Below, in pieces: positions 1 to 11,480 of a stretch of 64,000 nt of DNA (positions are counted from its first letter, which is position 1; each line of letters starts with the position of its first letter). The notes beneath the pieces are model-generated. The model did no database searches. It saw only the letters and a program-made list of their open reading frames with translations, and was not told the origin of the DNA. The DNA is from Dendrophyllia cribrosa (lineage: Eukaryota; Cnidaria; Anthozoa; Scleractinia; Dendrophylliidae). A program made the translations under genes and the position numbers. The stretch spans positions 27,850,434 through 27,914,433 of the forward strand of contig JAJLRJ010000004.1 of the NCBI GenBank assembly GCA_024195265.1. Reading direction: 5' to 3'.

Positions 1-600
1 TACAGATTTGTTGTCTCTCTCTGTCACGTTCAATTCTCGCTCAGAATACAGCCTGACAAATGGCTTTTGTTGCGTTTCACAAATCGGATCAAATCAGTCT
101 CGCTCAATCATGCTAAATGCTAAATAGATTATCACCGAGACAAGACCGAGAAGAATGGCTCATTTTAGGCGTAATTTGAGACAAATTTGGTGTCTCGCTT
201 TGTCTCGTTCAATGCACGCCGTAAAAGTCAAGACGATTCACCCTTCATCCTTTCCTCCCACACCGCTATAAACACCCTTTACACAAACAACCTTTTAATC
301 AATTTCTTAGCCTACCCACATCCCCATTTACTTCACCTACACCACATATTAACTTATCTACTCTCAAATCTCCAAAAACCGGGGGGAGAGACTTCCACAT
401 AACATTTACAATTAGTAGCGCTTAACGATAAAACTTCTTTTCAACCATGCCCATCTAACAAAATTCTAAAAGGACACCCCGTCATTTTCATATGGCGGGC
501 CCCCCCCCCCCCCCCCCCCCCCTTTGCAATGTTTCGTGACTACGAAACAGCGTCCATTTTATATATCGGGCAGGCTTGGCAAAAAGCCAGCCCGATCAAC
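1..600. other. Non-coding stretch, weak direct repeat
   Basis: No gene is visible. Positions about 3-32 and 181-211 are diverged copies of the same sequence, sharing TTTG, TGTCTC and GTTCAAT, about 178 bp apart. In gene order this is downstream of exon 6 of PAN-EGF gene 1, so it may be intron leading to the missing last exon. No match to the gene 2 last exon was recognised here. Confidence 0.4.
500..522. repeat. Poly-C homopolymer
   Basis: An uninterrupted run of C of about 23 bases. Its length is likely to be uncertain in sequencing. Confidence 0.9.
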
Positions 601-932
601 AAAATGCATCGAATGACAGACAGTTGTGACGTCATTTCTACAGACAGCGAGATTATTCATGTAAAAGTGACGCTTGCACAATGCGTTCGTGCCGTGCGCC
701 GATTGTTCAGCGATACCCGGGAATCTGCTAAGTTATGCCTTAAATCATGTTTTGAAAGAGTAAAATAAAATAGATATTGGTTTCCATATGTTTTCGCATA
801 AATGTGAGAATTATCAAGGTCTCGGTTTGTATTATCCACATTTGCTCTTAACACATTAATCTTGGTTTTAGTCATGTTCGCTATCTTGCTGAACCTCATC
901 AATTAACTGTTAACTATCATGTAAGTACTTAC

Positions 933-1016
933 CTTTTTGACACCACGCATCCCGATTTATACTTAAACACGTGTCACAGCCTTTGCCGCTCAATATTTGA
1001 ACGCGACTGATGATAA
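933..1016 (-). pseudogene. PAN-EGF gene 1 exon 6, one-base deletion
   Basis: It is bounded by a strong acceptor (a T-run then CAG) and the donor G|GTAAGTACTT. The exon is 84 nt, against 85 nt at 62288-62372. Gene 1 reads GTGTCACAGCC on the plus strand where gene 2 reads GTGTCCACAGCC. The frame shifts after the residues GKGC, and the exon then ends in phase 1 instead of phase 2, which is incompatible with a gene 2-like last exon. Confidence 0.7.
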
Positions 1017-2493
1017 CTGAAAAAAAAAACGTACCGATAAAAAGGTTTGATGGCTAAGCATTTCTGAAGTAACTTCTGAAGTACTTAAGGAAATCAGTCG
1101 CATCTGGAGACTGGAGTATTACAGCAAACAATTAATCGGCCAGTCTAGTCGCTTTACATGTTGTATCCTTCACGGTGGTGGCTTACTTACTTACCATAGC
1201 GATCTATATTAACGAGGTTGTCTAATACTCTGACAAATTTATGCATAGCATTGTATTGTATTATGTGACCATAACAATAGTTTAACAATACATTCTAGAA
1301 CGGCACAATACAGCACAATGTATTACAGTACAATGCTATGCATAAATTTGTCAGAGTATTGGAAAAGTATGGTATTAACAGGAGTGGTCCAATATAGTCA
1401 GGCTGACTGATGTTAGGTAATAACCTACATGGGTGTTAATTAACTTACCATACTGATCTGTATTGGCAGCAGTGGTCCATAGTCTGGCTGACTGATGTTA
1501 GCTAATAACCTACACGAGTGTTAATTAACCACCATGCTGACCTGTATTGACAGGAGTGGTCCATAGTCTGGCTGACTGATGTTAGCTGATAACCTACAGG
1601 GTGTTAATTAACTTACCATACTGATCTGTATTGACAGCAGTGGTCCATAGTCTGGCTGACTGATGTTAGCTGATAACCTACATGGGTGTTAATTAACTTA
1701 CCATACTGATTTGTATTGGCGGGAGTGGTCCATAGTCTGGCTGACTGATGTTAGCTGATAATCTACATGGGTGTTAATTAACTTACCATAACGATCTATT
1801 GACAGCAGTGGTCCAATATAGTCTGGCTGACTGATGTTAGCTAATAACCTACATAGGTGTTAATTAACTTACCATGCTGATCTGTATTGACAGGAGTGGT
1901 CCATAGTCTGGCTGACTGATGTTAGCTAATAATCTACATGGGTGTTAATTAACTTACCATACTGATCTGTATTGACAGGAGTGGTCCATAGTCTGGCTGA
2001 CTGATGTTAGCTAATAATCTACATGGGTGTTAATTAACTTGCCATATTGATCTGTATTGACAGGAGTGGTCCAATATAGTCTGACTGACTGATGTTAGCT
2101 AATGATCTACATAGGTGTTTATTAACTTACCATAGCGATCTATTGACAGCAGTGGTCCAATATAGTCTGGGTGACTTATGTTAGCTAATAACCTACATGG
2201 GTGTTAATTAACTTACCATACTGATCTGTATTGACAGGAGTGGTCCATAGTCTGGCTGACCAATGTTAGCTAATAACGTACACGACTGTTAATTAACTCA
2301 CCATACTGATCTGTATTGACAGCAGTGGGCCATAGTCTGGCTGGCCCATAATGCCACTGGTCGGCACTTTGAGGCAGACTTCCGGTCCATGAGGTTCCGT
2401 TGTCAGTCCAATTACCAATCAGGTCCTTCCATATACCTGATATAAAGCAGAATTTAAGTGTAGCTTACAAACTTTGTCTGTAAGTTAGATAGA

Positions 2494-2525
<32 letters not shown>

Positions 2526-5500
2526 TTTATTTAGACATACTGTTACAGCCGAAAGGCTAGCTGAATTGCATAAAAACTTTACAATAACAACGAACTGGGG
2601 TAAAAACATTTTACATCCCTTGACAACACAACAACGACACTAGGAGTTAAACTTCGCCTTGAGGTCGAAAACGTCGAATGAAACAACCACTAAAACTGCT
2701 AAAATATTGCCTGTCAACAACACTGTACTGTTGTAAAAACAACTTTACATCCCTGACACGACGGCAGGGGCCAGGGGCTTTTAACTTCGCCTATATATCG
2801 AAAAGGTCTGAAGCGAACCACAAGAACACTGCATCTTCACAATAAAAACAATACTTCACAGAGCACTATCTTAATTACTGGGGTAAAATCACAGCTTTAC
2901 ATTTTACCTGTTTCACAGTGAAGTCCAGTAAATCCAGATGGACATGCGCATTTGTATGCTTCAGCATCACTTTTGCAAGTTGCTCCATTTTTGCAGGGAT
3001 TACTGTTGCATTTATCAACAACTGTAACATAAAACACACGCGGATATTTTTAGATTTATGTTGGAAAATTTCAGAAAAAAAACTTGAGCAATATTTCACA
3101 TAGCGACTGAGCAAATTAGTTTGATGATGAGTGTGTTAGTGTGATGAATGTGTCCTGCGTAGTTTACTTTGATTGTTACCCCTGCAAAATCTGATAGCGT
3201 CACTGCAACATCTTGAAAATACAAGTAATAAAGCTGGTTACAAATCTAGTGAGATAAAGCATAGTACTAACAGCATTATCATCATCATTTTAATCGCGTT
3301 CTTCCATCTGGTGGGAAATACAGCTCTAAAGCATGGTATAAAGCCGTTATACGACTATCTTAACTGAGGGACTCGGACGCACAATTTATCCATATGTTTG
3401 ATAAGTTATTTTATATACTAGTCTTATATTGATAAAATTAACTGCGGTTGTACCACCTATATATCTTAAGAGCAATTAAAAGATCCCTTACTGAGCCCTT
3501 ACTTTTCTCGCAATGTTTCCCTGTGTAATGTTTAGTGCACACGCACACAAAGCTGTTCTTGTCATACTGTGATACGCAACTCCCATTGTTTTGACAAGGC
3601 CAACTACTGCATGGTGACTAAAGTGAAGGAAAACAAATCTAATTCAGAATGTGCCACGACACTGAATTAAAGCAACTGGCAACACTTGGTTTATTACACT
3701 GCTACAAAACTGACGCACACTTGGTTTATTATCTTATCTGAATTGTACTCTGCTACGAACCAGTTTGGCTGCTCTAAATCGTGACGGTGATAATTGAATC
3801 CTGCTGATCAGGCTTAAATTGATCCACAAGATATTTATATCATTATCGTCTCTGAAATCGGAATTCAATGTGAAATAAGAATGAAATTTATTATCCAGCC
3901 CACATATCTTGTTATAAACACTTAAGATCATGCGGCAGTAAATGCATCTAAATGTGTTTTCTTTGCACAAAACAACAGCTGTTTTAGCAAGAGATCCCCA
4001 TCCGAACCATGGTATGTCTGTATCCCGTTCCTGCTACTAACATTTTGACGACATACACTGTACATGTACCACTTTGATAACGTTTTTTAAATAGACAATT
4101 AGCTCCAAGTTTTACAGACAAGTAAATAATCTTCGCGGCATTTAAAATGAGTTTGATATTAAAACATGAAAATTGTTGCACTTACCGGAATACTAAAATG
4201 ATGATATGACAGGCTGGCCACGAACTTGTCTGAGTTGTTGTACTTGTCCGATGAGAGCAATTCACACAGCAGTTTTCCATTGATGTCAGTGAATGCCGCC
4301 AGGTTGTAAGAAAAGCAAGAAGTAATTTCTAAACAGGCAAATCCACATTCACTATCGCTCTCCACAAGATTTGATCCAATATTGGTGATGTTCAGATAGA
4401 AGAACTTGTTAGCCTTGAAGTTGACATAAGCCATATCTGCGTGAGAGCCACTGCTAAATACATTGGCGCTTGCATCCATAACTTTTAATTTGTGTTTTAG
4501 TGATCATAAGGTAAAGAAAAATAAAATAAAAATGTTATGACATGGCATGCAATTAAATGAAATAATCTGAATAATGGGCGTGTTTGATTGACCGTGTTCC
4601 GGAATAAGAATAAACCGAATAGTCTCAGGTACATTTGCAGTATAAATCTGCCAAAACATGCTTATATGTACAATATGAAAAAAACGCTCATATAAAGATT
4701 TTGGAGACATTGGCCGTTTTTATGCTACAGACGTTAATATCGTCTGAGACGTTAAAGTCGTCTCGAGACGACTTTAACGTCTAGTATAAAAACGGAAAAT
4801 AAGCCAGACGGGTTTAACGTCTGACGACTTTAACGTCTTCTTTTAAGTGCGTCGTTCAGACGCACTTAACAGACGACTTTAACGTCTTAGACGTTAAATA
4901 CGTCTAGTATAAAAACGGGACGGCCTTAAAGAGGACGGATTTAGCCCTATTTGTATATTCGTGCTCTTAAAATTTATTTGGGGACGACTTTAGTCGTATC
5001 CAGTCACTTCCGAGAATAGTTTTCTTTAGAAAATGTTGTGTTTTTCCCTGTGACCATCTACTTTAAAGCGTCCCGTTTTTATACCAGACGCATTTAACGT
5101 CAATTGCGTCTGGACGACTTTAACGTCTCAAGCATAAAAACGGCCAATTGGAAAACAAAATTTAGTTTTCCAATGTCTCCAAAATCTTTATATGAACGGG
5201 TTTTTTTGTGACCATTCTGTACATTGTTATTCCCGAATATGGTCAATGGAACACACCTTAAATAAGCCAGAAATATGGCAGTAAAACTGGTGAAAATTTC
5301 ACGTTGCGAGTTTATGCTCCCACAATGCATCAAAAACACAAATAAACAAAACAAACGCTGTAAGTTCCCCGGTCGGGAGCGATAAGCGGCGGCTACATTC
5401 GAAGACTGTAAAAACTATTTTGCGCAAAAATTATTTCTTCCGGGATCTTGAATGGAATTTGTTTATTGAACTGTCAGTTATTGATATTTTTGGCGAGAAC

Positions 5501-6705
5501 TTCACTTCGAGGTATGTTTAAGTATTGCGTGCTATATGTCATTCAAATACTTAACGGGATTTTAGAAAGCCAGTGAAACCTGTTTTATTTGTTTAAATGG
5601 CGATTACCGCAAATAGAACATGAATAAGATAACTCTTGCAGATTTTAGCGAAAAAAAACTTGAAAACAATCTGAATTTAACTGAAACCGTTTGTAATAAC
5701 ACTAATTATGATGGAGATTTAGTTTTAAATTTTGAAGTTGGCTTTTGCAAGCTGATGACTAACTGGAATTCCAAAAATATATATTATTCCTAGAAAAGAA
5801 AACTGATGCCTGAATCCTTACAAATACAAAGATTAGATCCTGTAAAACCCACAAAAATTGCCAAACAAAAATAGAATTTCCTTCGAAAATTCGCGTTATT
5901 CGGTTTAGAATAATGACTAAATTAAACGATACATAAAGTAGTGTCATTTGAAAGTACAAATATATTTCAAGTTTGAAAAGCGATTAAGATTACATTAATG
6001 TTGCTACATGCAATAACTTAAATAAGCGCCAAGGATATCATCACATTAAATTTGAGTACGTGCTTTGGCATCAAAAAACAATATGAAGGTAAAAATGTTC
6101 CCATGTATATGGTTGTTTCAATAGAAGTAACTCAACAAGAATAAACTAAAATGAATACAGATCTAAGCAAGAAACAGATGCACCCAGCGAGGGAATGTTT
6201 GGGAAAGAACTTGGAATGGCGTGGTACTGTTTTCCATATCATTTTAGTGTCTTTAAAGGAAACTACGTGAAAGCTAATACAGTTTGAGTTTTTCAGTTAT
6301 TTTAGCTGAATATTTCAGCAGCAGAAAATGTTAGGGAAGGAAATCTTAATCCCCGAATTTACTCAGCTGCTTTCACCTTTACGAAAATTCCAGCTGACCT
6401 TATTTTAAACCCAAAACGACATCTTTTCATCCCTCAGAAAACAAAAGGCGTTAATAAATTTCCCGACATTACGAATGTTTGACGCGACATTTTACCTAAG
6501 AAAACTCTTGTTTTTTATCTAATTTACTGGTAATTTTAAGATAACTAAGGCCTTCCAAACAGCTTTTCATCGAGACGATACGTTGGGCGCTCCTAAAGAA
6601 ACAATTTAAGTGAAGAAAATCTTTACCTTTAGATGTCTTTGCATAACAAACCAAGATCGCCATTAGTGACAGGAAGGTGTTTAGTTTTAGAGACCTCAGT
6701 TCCAT
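933..6705 (-). CDS. Secreted PAN-EGF-EGF protein, gene 1 (exons 1-6, 3' end outside window)
   Basis: A split gene assembled by eye from six exons with matching splice phases: 6705-6627 (signal peptide), 4481-4186 (PAN/Apple-like), 3617-3503 (EGF), 3021-2908 (EGF), 2436-2302 and 1016-933. Start [20 protein letters not shown] gives a typical signal peptide, so the product should be secreted. The PAN-like exon has the spaced cysteines of [12 protein letters not shown] and LLCEL. The EGF exons have six-cysteine patterns, and their phase-1/phase-1 boundaries are usual for shuffled EGF modules. Exons 5 and 6 encode a segment with [13 protein letters not shown] that I do not recognise. The last exon should lie left of the window, by analogy with gene 2. 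Exon 6 lacks one base compared with gene 2, which breaks the frame into the expected last exon, so this copy may be a pseudogene or a variant allele. PAN and EGF modules typically bind protein or carbohydrate outside the cell; the specific role is unknown. Confidence 0.75.
1224..1360. mobile_element. Small inverted-repeat (MITE-like) insertion
   Basis: Arms at 1224-1255 and 1329-1360 are perfect 32-bp inverted repeats that include ATGCATAGCATTGTA. It sits in the first unit of the intron 5 minisatellite and is absent from the matching position near 62560, so it inserted after the gene duplication. Confidence 0.8.
1370..2301 (-). repeat. 84-88 bp minisatellite of exon-end plus splice-donor units
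   Basis: About 11 head-to-tail units lie in intron 5 of gene 1, directly downstream of exon 5. Each unit on the minus strand contains a copy of the last ~35 nt of exon 5 (ACTATGGACCACTCCTGTC and onward), then GTAAGTTAATTAACACC. It continues to TTAGCTAACATCAGTCAG. Donor-like GTAAGT is present near 1446, 1610, 1695, 1780, 1866, 1950, 2125 and 2212 and lost near 1527 and 2036. Gene 2 has only about three units (62545-62760). Confidence 0.85.
2302..2436 (-). CDS. PAN-EGF gene 1 exon 5
   Basis: This 135-nt exon has acceptor TATCAG and donor G|GTGAGT, phase 1 at both ends. It encodes a Trp-rich segment with [13 protein letters not shown] and [11 protein letters not shown]. The gene 2 copy (62725-62859) keeps the frame with several amino-acid changes, which supports coding. 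The domain family was not recognised; it may be the first half of a C-terminal lectin-like or laminin-G-like domain. Confidence 0.75.
2494..2525. repeat. (GATA)n microsatellite next to a retroelement-like tail
   Basis: About eight GATA units are followed by TTTATTTAGACATACTGTTAC. The shorter paralogous array is near 63050. On the minus strand the flank reads like the 3' end of a SINE or LINE ending in (TATC)n; this is inferred only from the tail-plus-microsatellite pattern. Confidence 0.7.
2908..3021 (-). CDS. PAN-EGF gene 1 exon 4 (second EGF domain)
   Basis: Acceptor TGTTACAG and donor G|GTAAAATG flank a 114-nt phase-1 exon. It has a complete EGF pattern, including [14 protein letters not shown] and [13 protein letters not shown]. 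The spacing C-x4-C-x5-C followed by C-x-C and a final C is canonical. The Asp before the first Cys hints at a calcium-binding type, but this is not decisive. Confidence 0.88.
3503..3617 (-). CDS. PAN-EGF gene 1 exon 3 (first EGF domain)
   Basis: Acceptor CACTTTAG and donor A|GTAAGG flank a 115-nt exon, phase 0 in and phase 1 out. It has an EGF signature: [13 protein letters not shown], then [15 protein letters not shown]. It follows the PAN-like exon and precedes the second EGF exon, all in frame. Confidence 0.88.
4186..4481 (-). CDS. PAN-EGF gene 1 exon 2 (PAN/Apple-like domain)
   Basis: This 296-nt exon lies between acceptor TTAAAAG and donor G|GTAAGTGC, phase 1 in and phase 0 out. It reads [12 protein letters not shown], then [20 protein letters not shown], then a distal LLCEL. 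This cysteine spacing and the aromatic FSYN after the third Cys resemble the PAN/Apple core. A fixed beta-rich carbohydrate- or protein-binding fold is expected. The family call rests on motif reading only. Confidence 0.75.
4560..5275. mobile_element. Nested fold-back element in intron 1
   Basis: The inner element 4710-5147 has 17-bp terminal inverted repeats (TTGGCCGTTTTTATGCT). It is packed with modules of GACGACTTTAACGTCT in both orientations. Outside it, 4560-4709 and 5165-5275 are diverged inverted copies of each other (CCAATGTCTCCAAAATCTTT), so a larger hairpin encloses a smaller one. A perfect 36-bp palindrome occupies 4747-4782. There is no coding capacity. Confidence 0.8.
6627..6705 (-). 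CDS. PAN-EGF gene 1 exon 1 (signal peptide)
   Basis: ATG at 6705 opens a 26-codon hydrophobic leader with core [12 protein letters not shown]. It ends at donor AAG|GTAAAG in phase 1, which joins in frame to exon 2. Further 5' untranslated exons cannot be excluded. Promoter elements upstream were not identified. Confidence 0.7.
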
Positions 6706-8582
6706 GTTGTGAAGTATGGGACTTGTGAACTCCTCAATACTTATATGAAAACTGAAGGAAATTTTAATTCCTTTGCAGTTTTATGTTTTAAATAAAGAGA
6801 ACGTCATTTAGTATTATCTGCGTGGGAAGTTCTCTTCTATTGGGTAGTTATTTGCAGGTTTGAAACATGATAATCCAAGAGGTTTAATTTTCAATGAAGA
6901 CATTTGATACTGCAAAAGATGATAACAAACATATAAAAGCACGCTCATAACTTAATGTTGCGACAAGAAAATATAATGAATCATTTCGTTAGTTTGTAAC
7001 AATAATAACTCTAAAATAGCGAGACACGTGTATATAATTTTACGCTTGGATCAACTCGTAAAATTTAACTTGTGTTAATCATACGTGCTACTTTGAAGAG
7101 GCTGTAAACATGAATAATTAATTTGAATGCGATTGATTTTCTTCAAACAAACTAACGGACCCTGTGTATGTTGATGTATGCATAATTTTACCAAAATTAT
7201 TTGTCAAAAACAAACCAAGTAACACAATTAGTTCCTTATGATTTAAGGTTAACTAAATATAACCAACGAAAGTCTTTGTTGACTGTTTGGCCTTTACTTG
7301 GTGCATAATGTAAGGCTAAATTGTATTTTCTTTCATTTCTTGTTTTTCACAATATCATGCAGAAACAAATTGAAACTATGTGGCAGGTGATGATGCTAAA
7401 TTAGTTGGTACGTAAAAGGGAAGTAGATCTCAATTACACAATCCGCACGATAAAGATGTCAAATTTCAGCAACTTAAGAATCAGTTTCAATTGAAAAAAA
7501 CGCATGTTATAACTGCAGTTCAATTTTAGAGATAATAGCAGCCCTAACAATTAATACGCAATACTAATACAGTGAGTTAGCTTTATAAACTGGCAGCAGT
7601 CTTTGGTGGCGCATGTAAACTATTATAATGCACGTTTCTACCGCTGAGTGTTGAAGAGAAGGTCTTCAATTATTAAGATAGTTAAAGGGACGTTTTAACC
7701 AGAGACAGCAAAACTTGTAACTGACTCGCGGAAAGTTTCACGCACAGCACAGGCTGCCCACGCGTTCTGTGCGGCTAGTTTCCGCGGCATGAAGCAATTA
7801 AACAAAGTCCTCGCCTCTATCTTTTTGCTATTTTCTCCTTAAGGTTCGTCGATACCCAATAAAATACAGCTCTAAAATAGCAAAAATCCTTTGCTAATTA
7901 ACAAAAGAGACTGGAAGAAGTTAAATTTACGTATAAAGGGGTTGAGGGCGTTCACATAGTTAGATACACTTTGATCCGCTCATCTCCGAACTTCCGTCTT
8001 GTTTGAGGTGGCTCCCAAGAGTTTTAACAAGGGCACCTAAGCCTCCTGAGTTACAACATACAACCTAATTTTCTTGTCTTGCAATTTTGGTTCACGAGAT
8101 TTGCCGGTAAGGATCGATGCCAACATATGTCAGTATGCTTATTCGATTATATTCAGATGTAATGAACTGGATCTGACCAAGAGAAAATAAATATAATCTC
8201 TTGATCTGATTAATCATAGCGGCCCCCATTTCTTTGAAAATTTTATTACCATCACGCGCGTGTTTTATCGAGCGGTAAATGCCCGGCTAATTTTTATTGC
8301 TTTTGTCTAAAAAGGAACAAAAAAAAACTTCATGGATCAATTTATTATACTAGCTTGATTTAGTTTCAAACTGTCGTAAAAAATCTGCCGCGAACTTGTG
8401 TAAAAGGAAAAATTCAATTTTTTTTTGTTAAAAGATTTTAGAGCCTTTTTTCGCCTTCTTTAATTTATTGGTCATTTAAACGGCTGATTATTTTAATCGG
8501 TTCATATTAGGAAGCACCCTTCAATTTGAACAGGCGCTTTAATCCAGCAACCTGCGCCGTACGTACCGCGAAGAAATAAAAT
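6706..8582. other. Intergenic region upstream of PAN-EGF gene 1
   Basis: AT-rich sequence without a convincing reading frame, RNA gene or recognised repeat. It should contain the promoter of gene 1, but no individual TATA or initiator site stands out. Confidence 0.5.
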
Positions 8583-8780
8583 ACAATGGAACCTCCGCAT
8601 GCACTTTGGGGCACCTCCATTAATGAGACATCATCGAGACCAAGAGAAGTGTTCCCTTAATGAAGGTGCCCCAAACTGAAGAGGTTGCACGGTGCAGTGG
8701 AACCTCCACATGTACTTTGGGGCACCTCCATTAATGGGACATCATCGAGACCAAGAGAAGTGTTCCCTTAATGGGGTGTC
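8583..8780. repeat. Direct repeat, two ~85-bp units
   Basis: The segments 8583-8667 and 8693-8777 both contain ACTTTGGGGCACCTCCATTA and CATCGAGACCAAGAGAAGTG with few differences. Each also carries GGGGCACC and GGTGCC in opposite orientation, so each unit can fold. They are probably MITE-derived. Confidence 0.75.
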
Positions 8781-9574
8781 ACCCCCATTAATAAATACAA
8801 ATGCAAAAAATTACCTTGGCACACCGCGTTGAAGTTTCGGTTGATTATTCTTTCTCGTCGTCACAAATCGCTACGGTTTTTTAAAGTTTCCCGTAACCCG
8901 CGGGACGTCTCGAGAGAATTCCTGTGTCACATCACAATTCACTTCTGCTCGTGTATTTAAATGGCTAAAGTCTACAGTTTCCACCCATCTGAGAGACAAG
9001 ACAGCTTTAGCGCGATTGCCCATGTGCGTACTTGTTCCTGCCTGTTTCAGTTGGCGATCAAGCTGCGTGCAGCTTCTTGTATGTAAGTATAAACAGGCAT
9101 TGACTGTGGGTAGCCATCTAAAGTTAATGCTTAATCGACCAAAACATCCCGCGGCATCTTGTTTCACAAAATGTCAGGTTGTAGATGAAAAATAACTGGA
9201 AGGCTGAAAACAAGGCTGTTCTGACCAGCAGAAATATTGTGAAATATAAATATAAGTTATATCAGTTGTGCAGTAGTCAGGCTTCGGACTTCTTTTTACT
9301 TGAAAAGAAGACGTTTGCGGCGCATAGACTAAAATGTCGCCAATGCTAACGAAAAATTGTAAAGAAAACAGTCATAATCACGAAACTCAGGAGGAAACAT
9401 ATTACTTGCGCGTGTGCGGAAACAAGGAAATATTTTTAGAATGTTTTTTCGTTTCGTCTTCAGTTGTAATTTGTTAATATAATAACTGGTTACCATGGTC
9501 TCTTATCTTCACGCTCCGCCCAAATCCACTAAGATGGTGGGATAAAGGGAGAGCCTGAGAACAAATTAGTCTCC
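8781..9574. other. Unassigned non-coding stretch
   Basis: No gene or clear repeat was recognised. The minus-strand open frame at 8871-9167 has no recognisable domain and no paralogue in the window, so it is not called. Confidence 0.4.
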
Positions 9575-9692
9575 ATTCTCGTCCCCAGAACCGCTTGGCC
9601 CTCTTAACCGCCAGAGCCTGAGTACGAGGACCAAGGGGCCCGTTCTCAGGCTCCAGCGGTTAATAGGGCCCAGCGGCTCTGGGGACGAGAAT
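9575..9692. mobile_element. Fold-back MITE
   Basis: Arms of about 48 bp (9575-9622 and 9645-9692) are near-perfect inverted repeats starting ATTCTCGTCCCCAGA, with a ~22-bp loop. It lies just outside the left end of the NACHT segmental duplication. Confidence 0.85.
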
Positions 9693-11021
9693 GATTAGTC
9701 TCATGAGTCACGAAGTCTCATCTTCCCCCGGAAGGATTGCGTGACATGTAAAAAGCACGTAAGTGGCTAGATTTCAACCGTGGCATTGTTCAGCTATTTG
9801 GATGTGAGTCCCCACCTCCAACCCCTAGATTGTATGCTGTAACGTTCATCGTTTCAAGGAGCCATTATAAATTAAAAAAAACAGACGCCATGTCTAACAA
9901 CCGTATGGCATGACATTTCAGAGGGTTCTCATTCAGTGTTTCGATTTTTTGCGAATTTTCCATGAAATTTCCACCAGAACAAAAGTTAAAGACAATGCTA
10001 TAAAAATTCATGAAAAATATTAAAGTATTTGTCGCCATCATTCCATACAATACATGATGTAATTTTCGTTTCTAACACAGTTGTTCACAGCTGTAAATGA
10101 CTTGCTACGAATCGCAAAAATTAATTTCCTTAAGTAATATTCAGCCTTTATGAATCGCAAAATGACATCCCGAAAAATACAAAAAATCGCCAATTCCCAA
10201 AATTAAACTCCAGCAAAAATGGCATGCCATAATGTACGCTCTTATACTGCACAATAAATCTGAACAGTATTCTCTTCAGCAATAAGTTGAAAACTTTTAC
10301 CTTAAGTAAACCTATATAATAAAATTATATTAAAATATAACTACTGATAAAATAACCTAATCTAAAAAGTGAATCATTTTTCATTATTTCTCCAAAATGT
10401 ATTTTAAAAAGCTACTATGCACTACTAAATTATGAATGTCAAAAAATATTCAAAAACAGTTCCTTCCTACAATAATTTATACAAATACAAATCTATTCTT
10501 CACTTAGTACTTAAGCTTTTTTCTTTAAGAAATACTTTAAAAATACGACCTTTTCTTTAAAAAAGAATGACACAAATCTTTCTTAGAGAAGAAATCCTTT
10601 ATAAGTATTAATAACATGTTCCTTAGTTGCCTTGGATTAAAACTATTTCTTGATGAAATATAGAAATGCCATTCTTTCTAAAAATGAACACGAATGAAAA
10701 TTTTACTTTGGACTAAAGAATGAAATTCGTCTTTTTAAATACATTTATATTGAACCACTAAAATTCATTTTATGAACTCGCAACTGTTAAATTAACTGAA
10801 GTAACATTGGTAAAACCCTATATGGATAGTACGGTTGATTGGTTTCCACAAGTAAACCAACGAATGAAATGTTGAGTTTTGTCCGCGAGCTGCCAAGCTC
10901 CATGTCATGTTTACGAAAACTCGACTTGTTTCATGCATTAGTTAGTGCTTGAATATTCTGTTTTGAAAACTTTATACACGCCGAAAAAACGTTGACGTGG
11001 AAAATACACCTTTTCACAACT

Positions 11022-11480
11022 TTTGGCACGTGTAACTGACTTTACCCGGGTAAATGGAAACCCTAGGTTTACTATGGTAACAATGCTTGGTGTAACCACG
11101 GCTAATATCTGTTGTCCCTGACTCTACAGTTATATACACTCTTGGCACGTGCAACTGACTTCACCCGGGTAAATGGAAACCATAGGTTTACTATAGTAAC
11201 AATGCTTGGTGTAACCACGGCTAATATCTGTTGTCCCTGACTCTACAGTTATATACACTCTTGGCATGTGTAACTGACTTTACCCGGGTAAATGGAAACC
11301 CTAGGTTACTATGGTAACAATGCTTGATGTAACCACGGCTAATATCTGTTGTCCCTGACTCTACAGTTATATACATTCTTAACCGCCGTGTAACTGACTT
11401 TACGCGGGTAAATGGAAACCCTATATAGGTTTAGCCAAGTCAAAGTGCTTGGTATAACCACGGCTAATATCTGCCTAATA
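11022..11480. repeat. ~120-bp tandem repeat, about 3.7 units
   Basis: Units start near 11022, 11141, 11261 and 11380. Each contains AACTGACTTTACCCGGGTAA and GGTGTAACCACGGCTAATAT. The paralogous place (34060-34140) has one unit, so the array expanded in copy A, or contracted in B. Confidence 0.88.

Larger units (their letters stand above)
601..2912. repeat. Paralogous block, gene 1 copy
   Basis: This block matches 61956-64000 in the same orientation, starting at AAAATGCATCGAATGACAG in both and running to the splice donor of an EGF exon. It carries exons 5 and 6 of the PAN-EGF gene. Relative to the other copy it has a greatly expanded intronic minisatellite, a small inverted-repeat insertion, and one missing base in exon 6. 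Confidence 0.9.

Noticed and set aside
657..902. Minus-strand 81-residue frame conserved in both PAN-EGF copies (also 62012-62257)
   Set aside because: The copies are recent duplicates, so openness is not evidence. No domain, and few differences to test; it lies between exon 6 and the last exon and is probably intronic. The plus-strand frame has the same problem.
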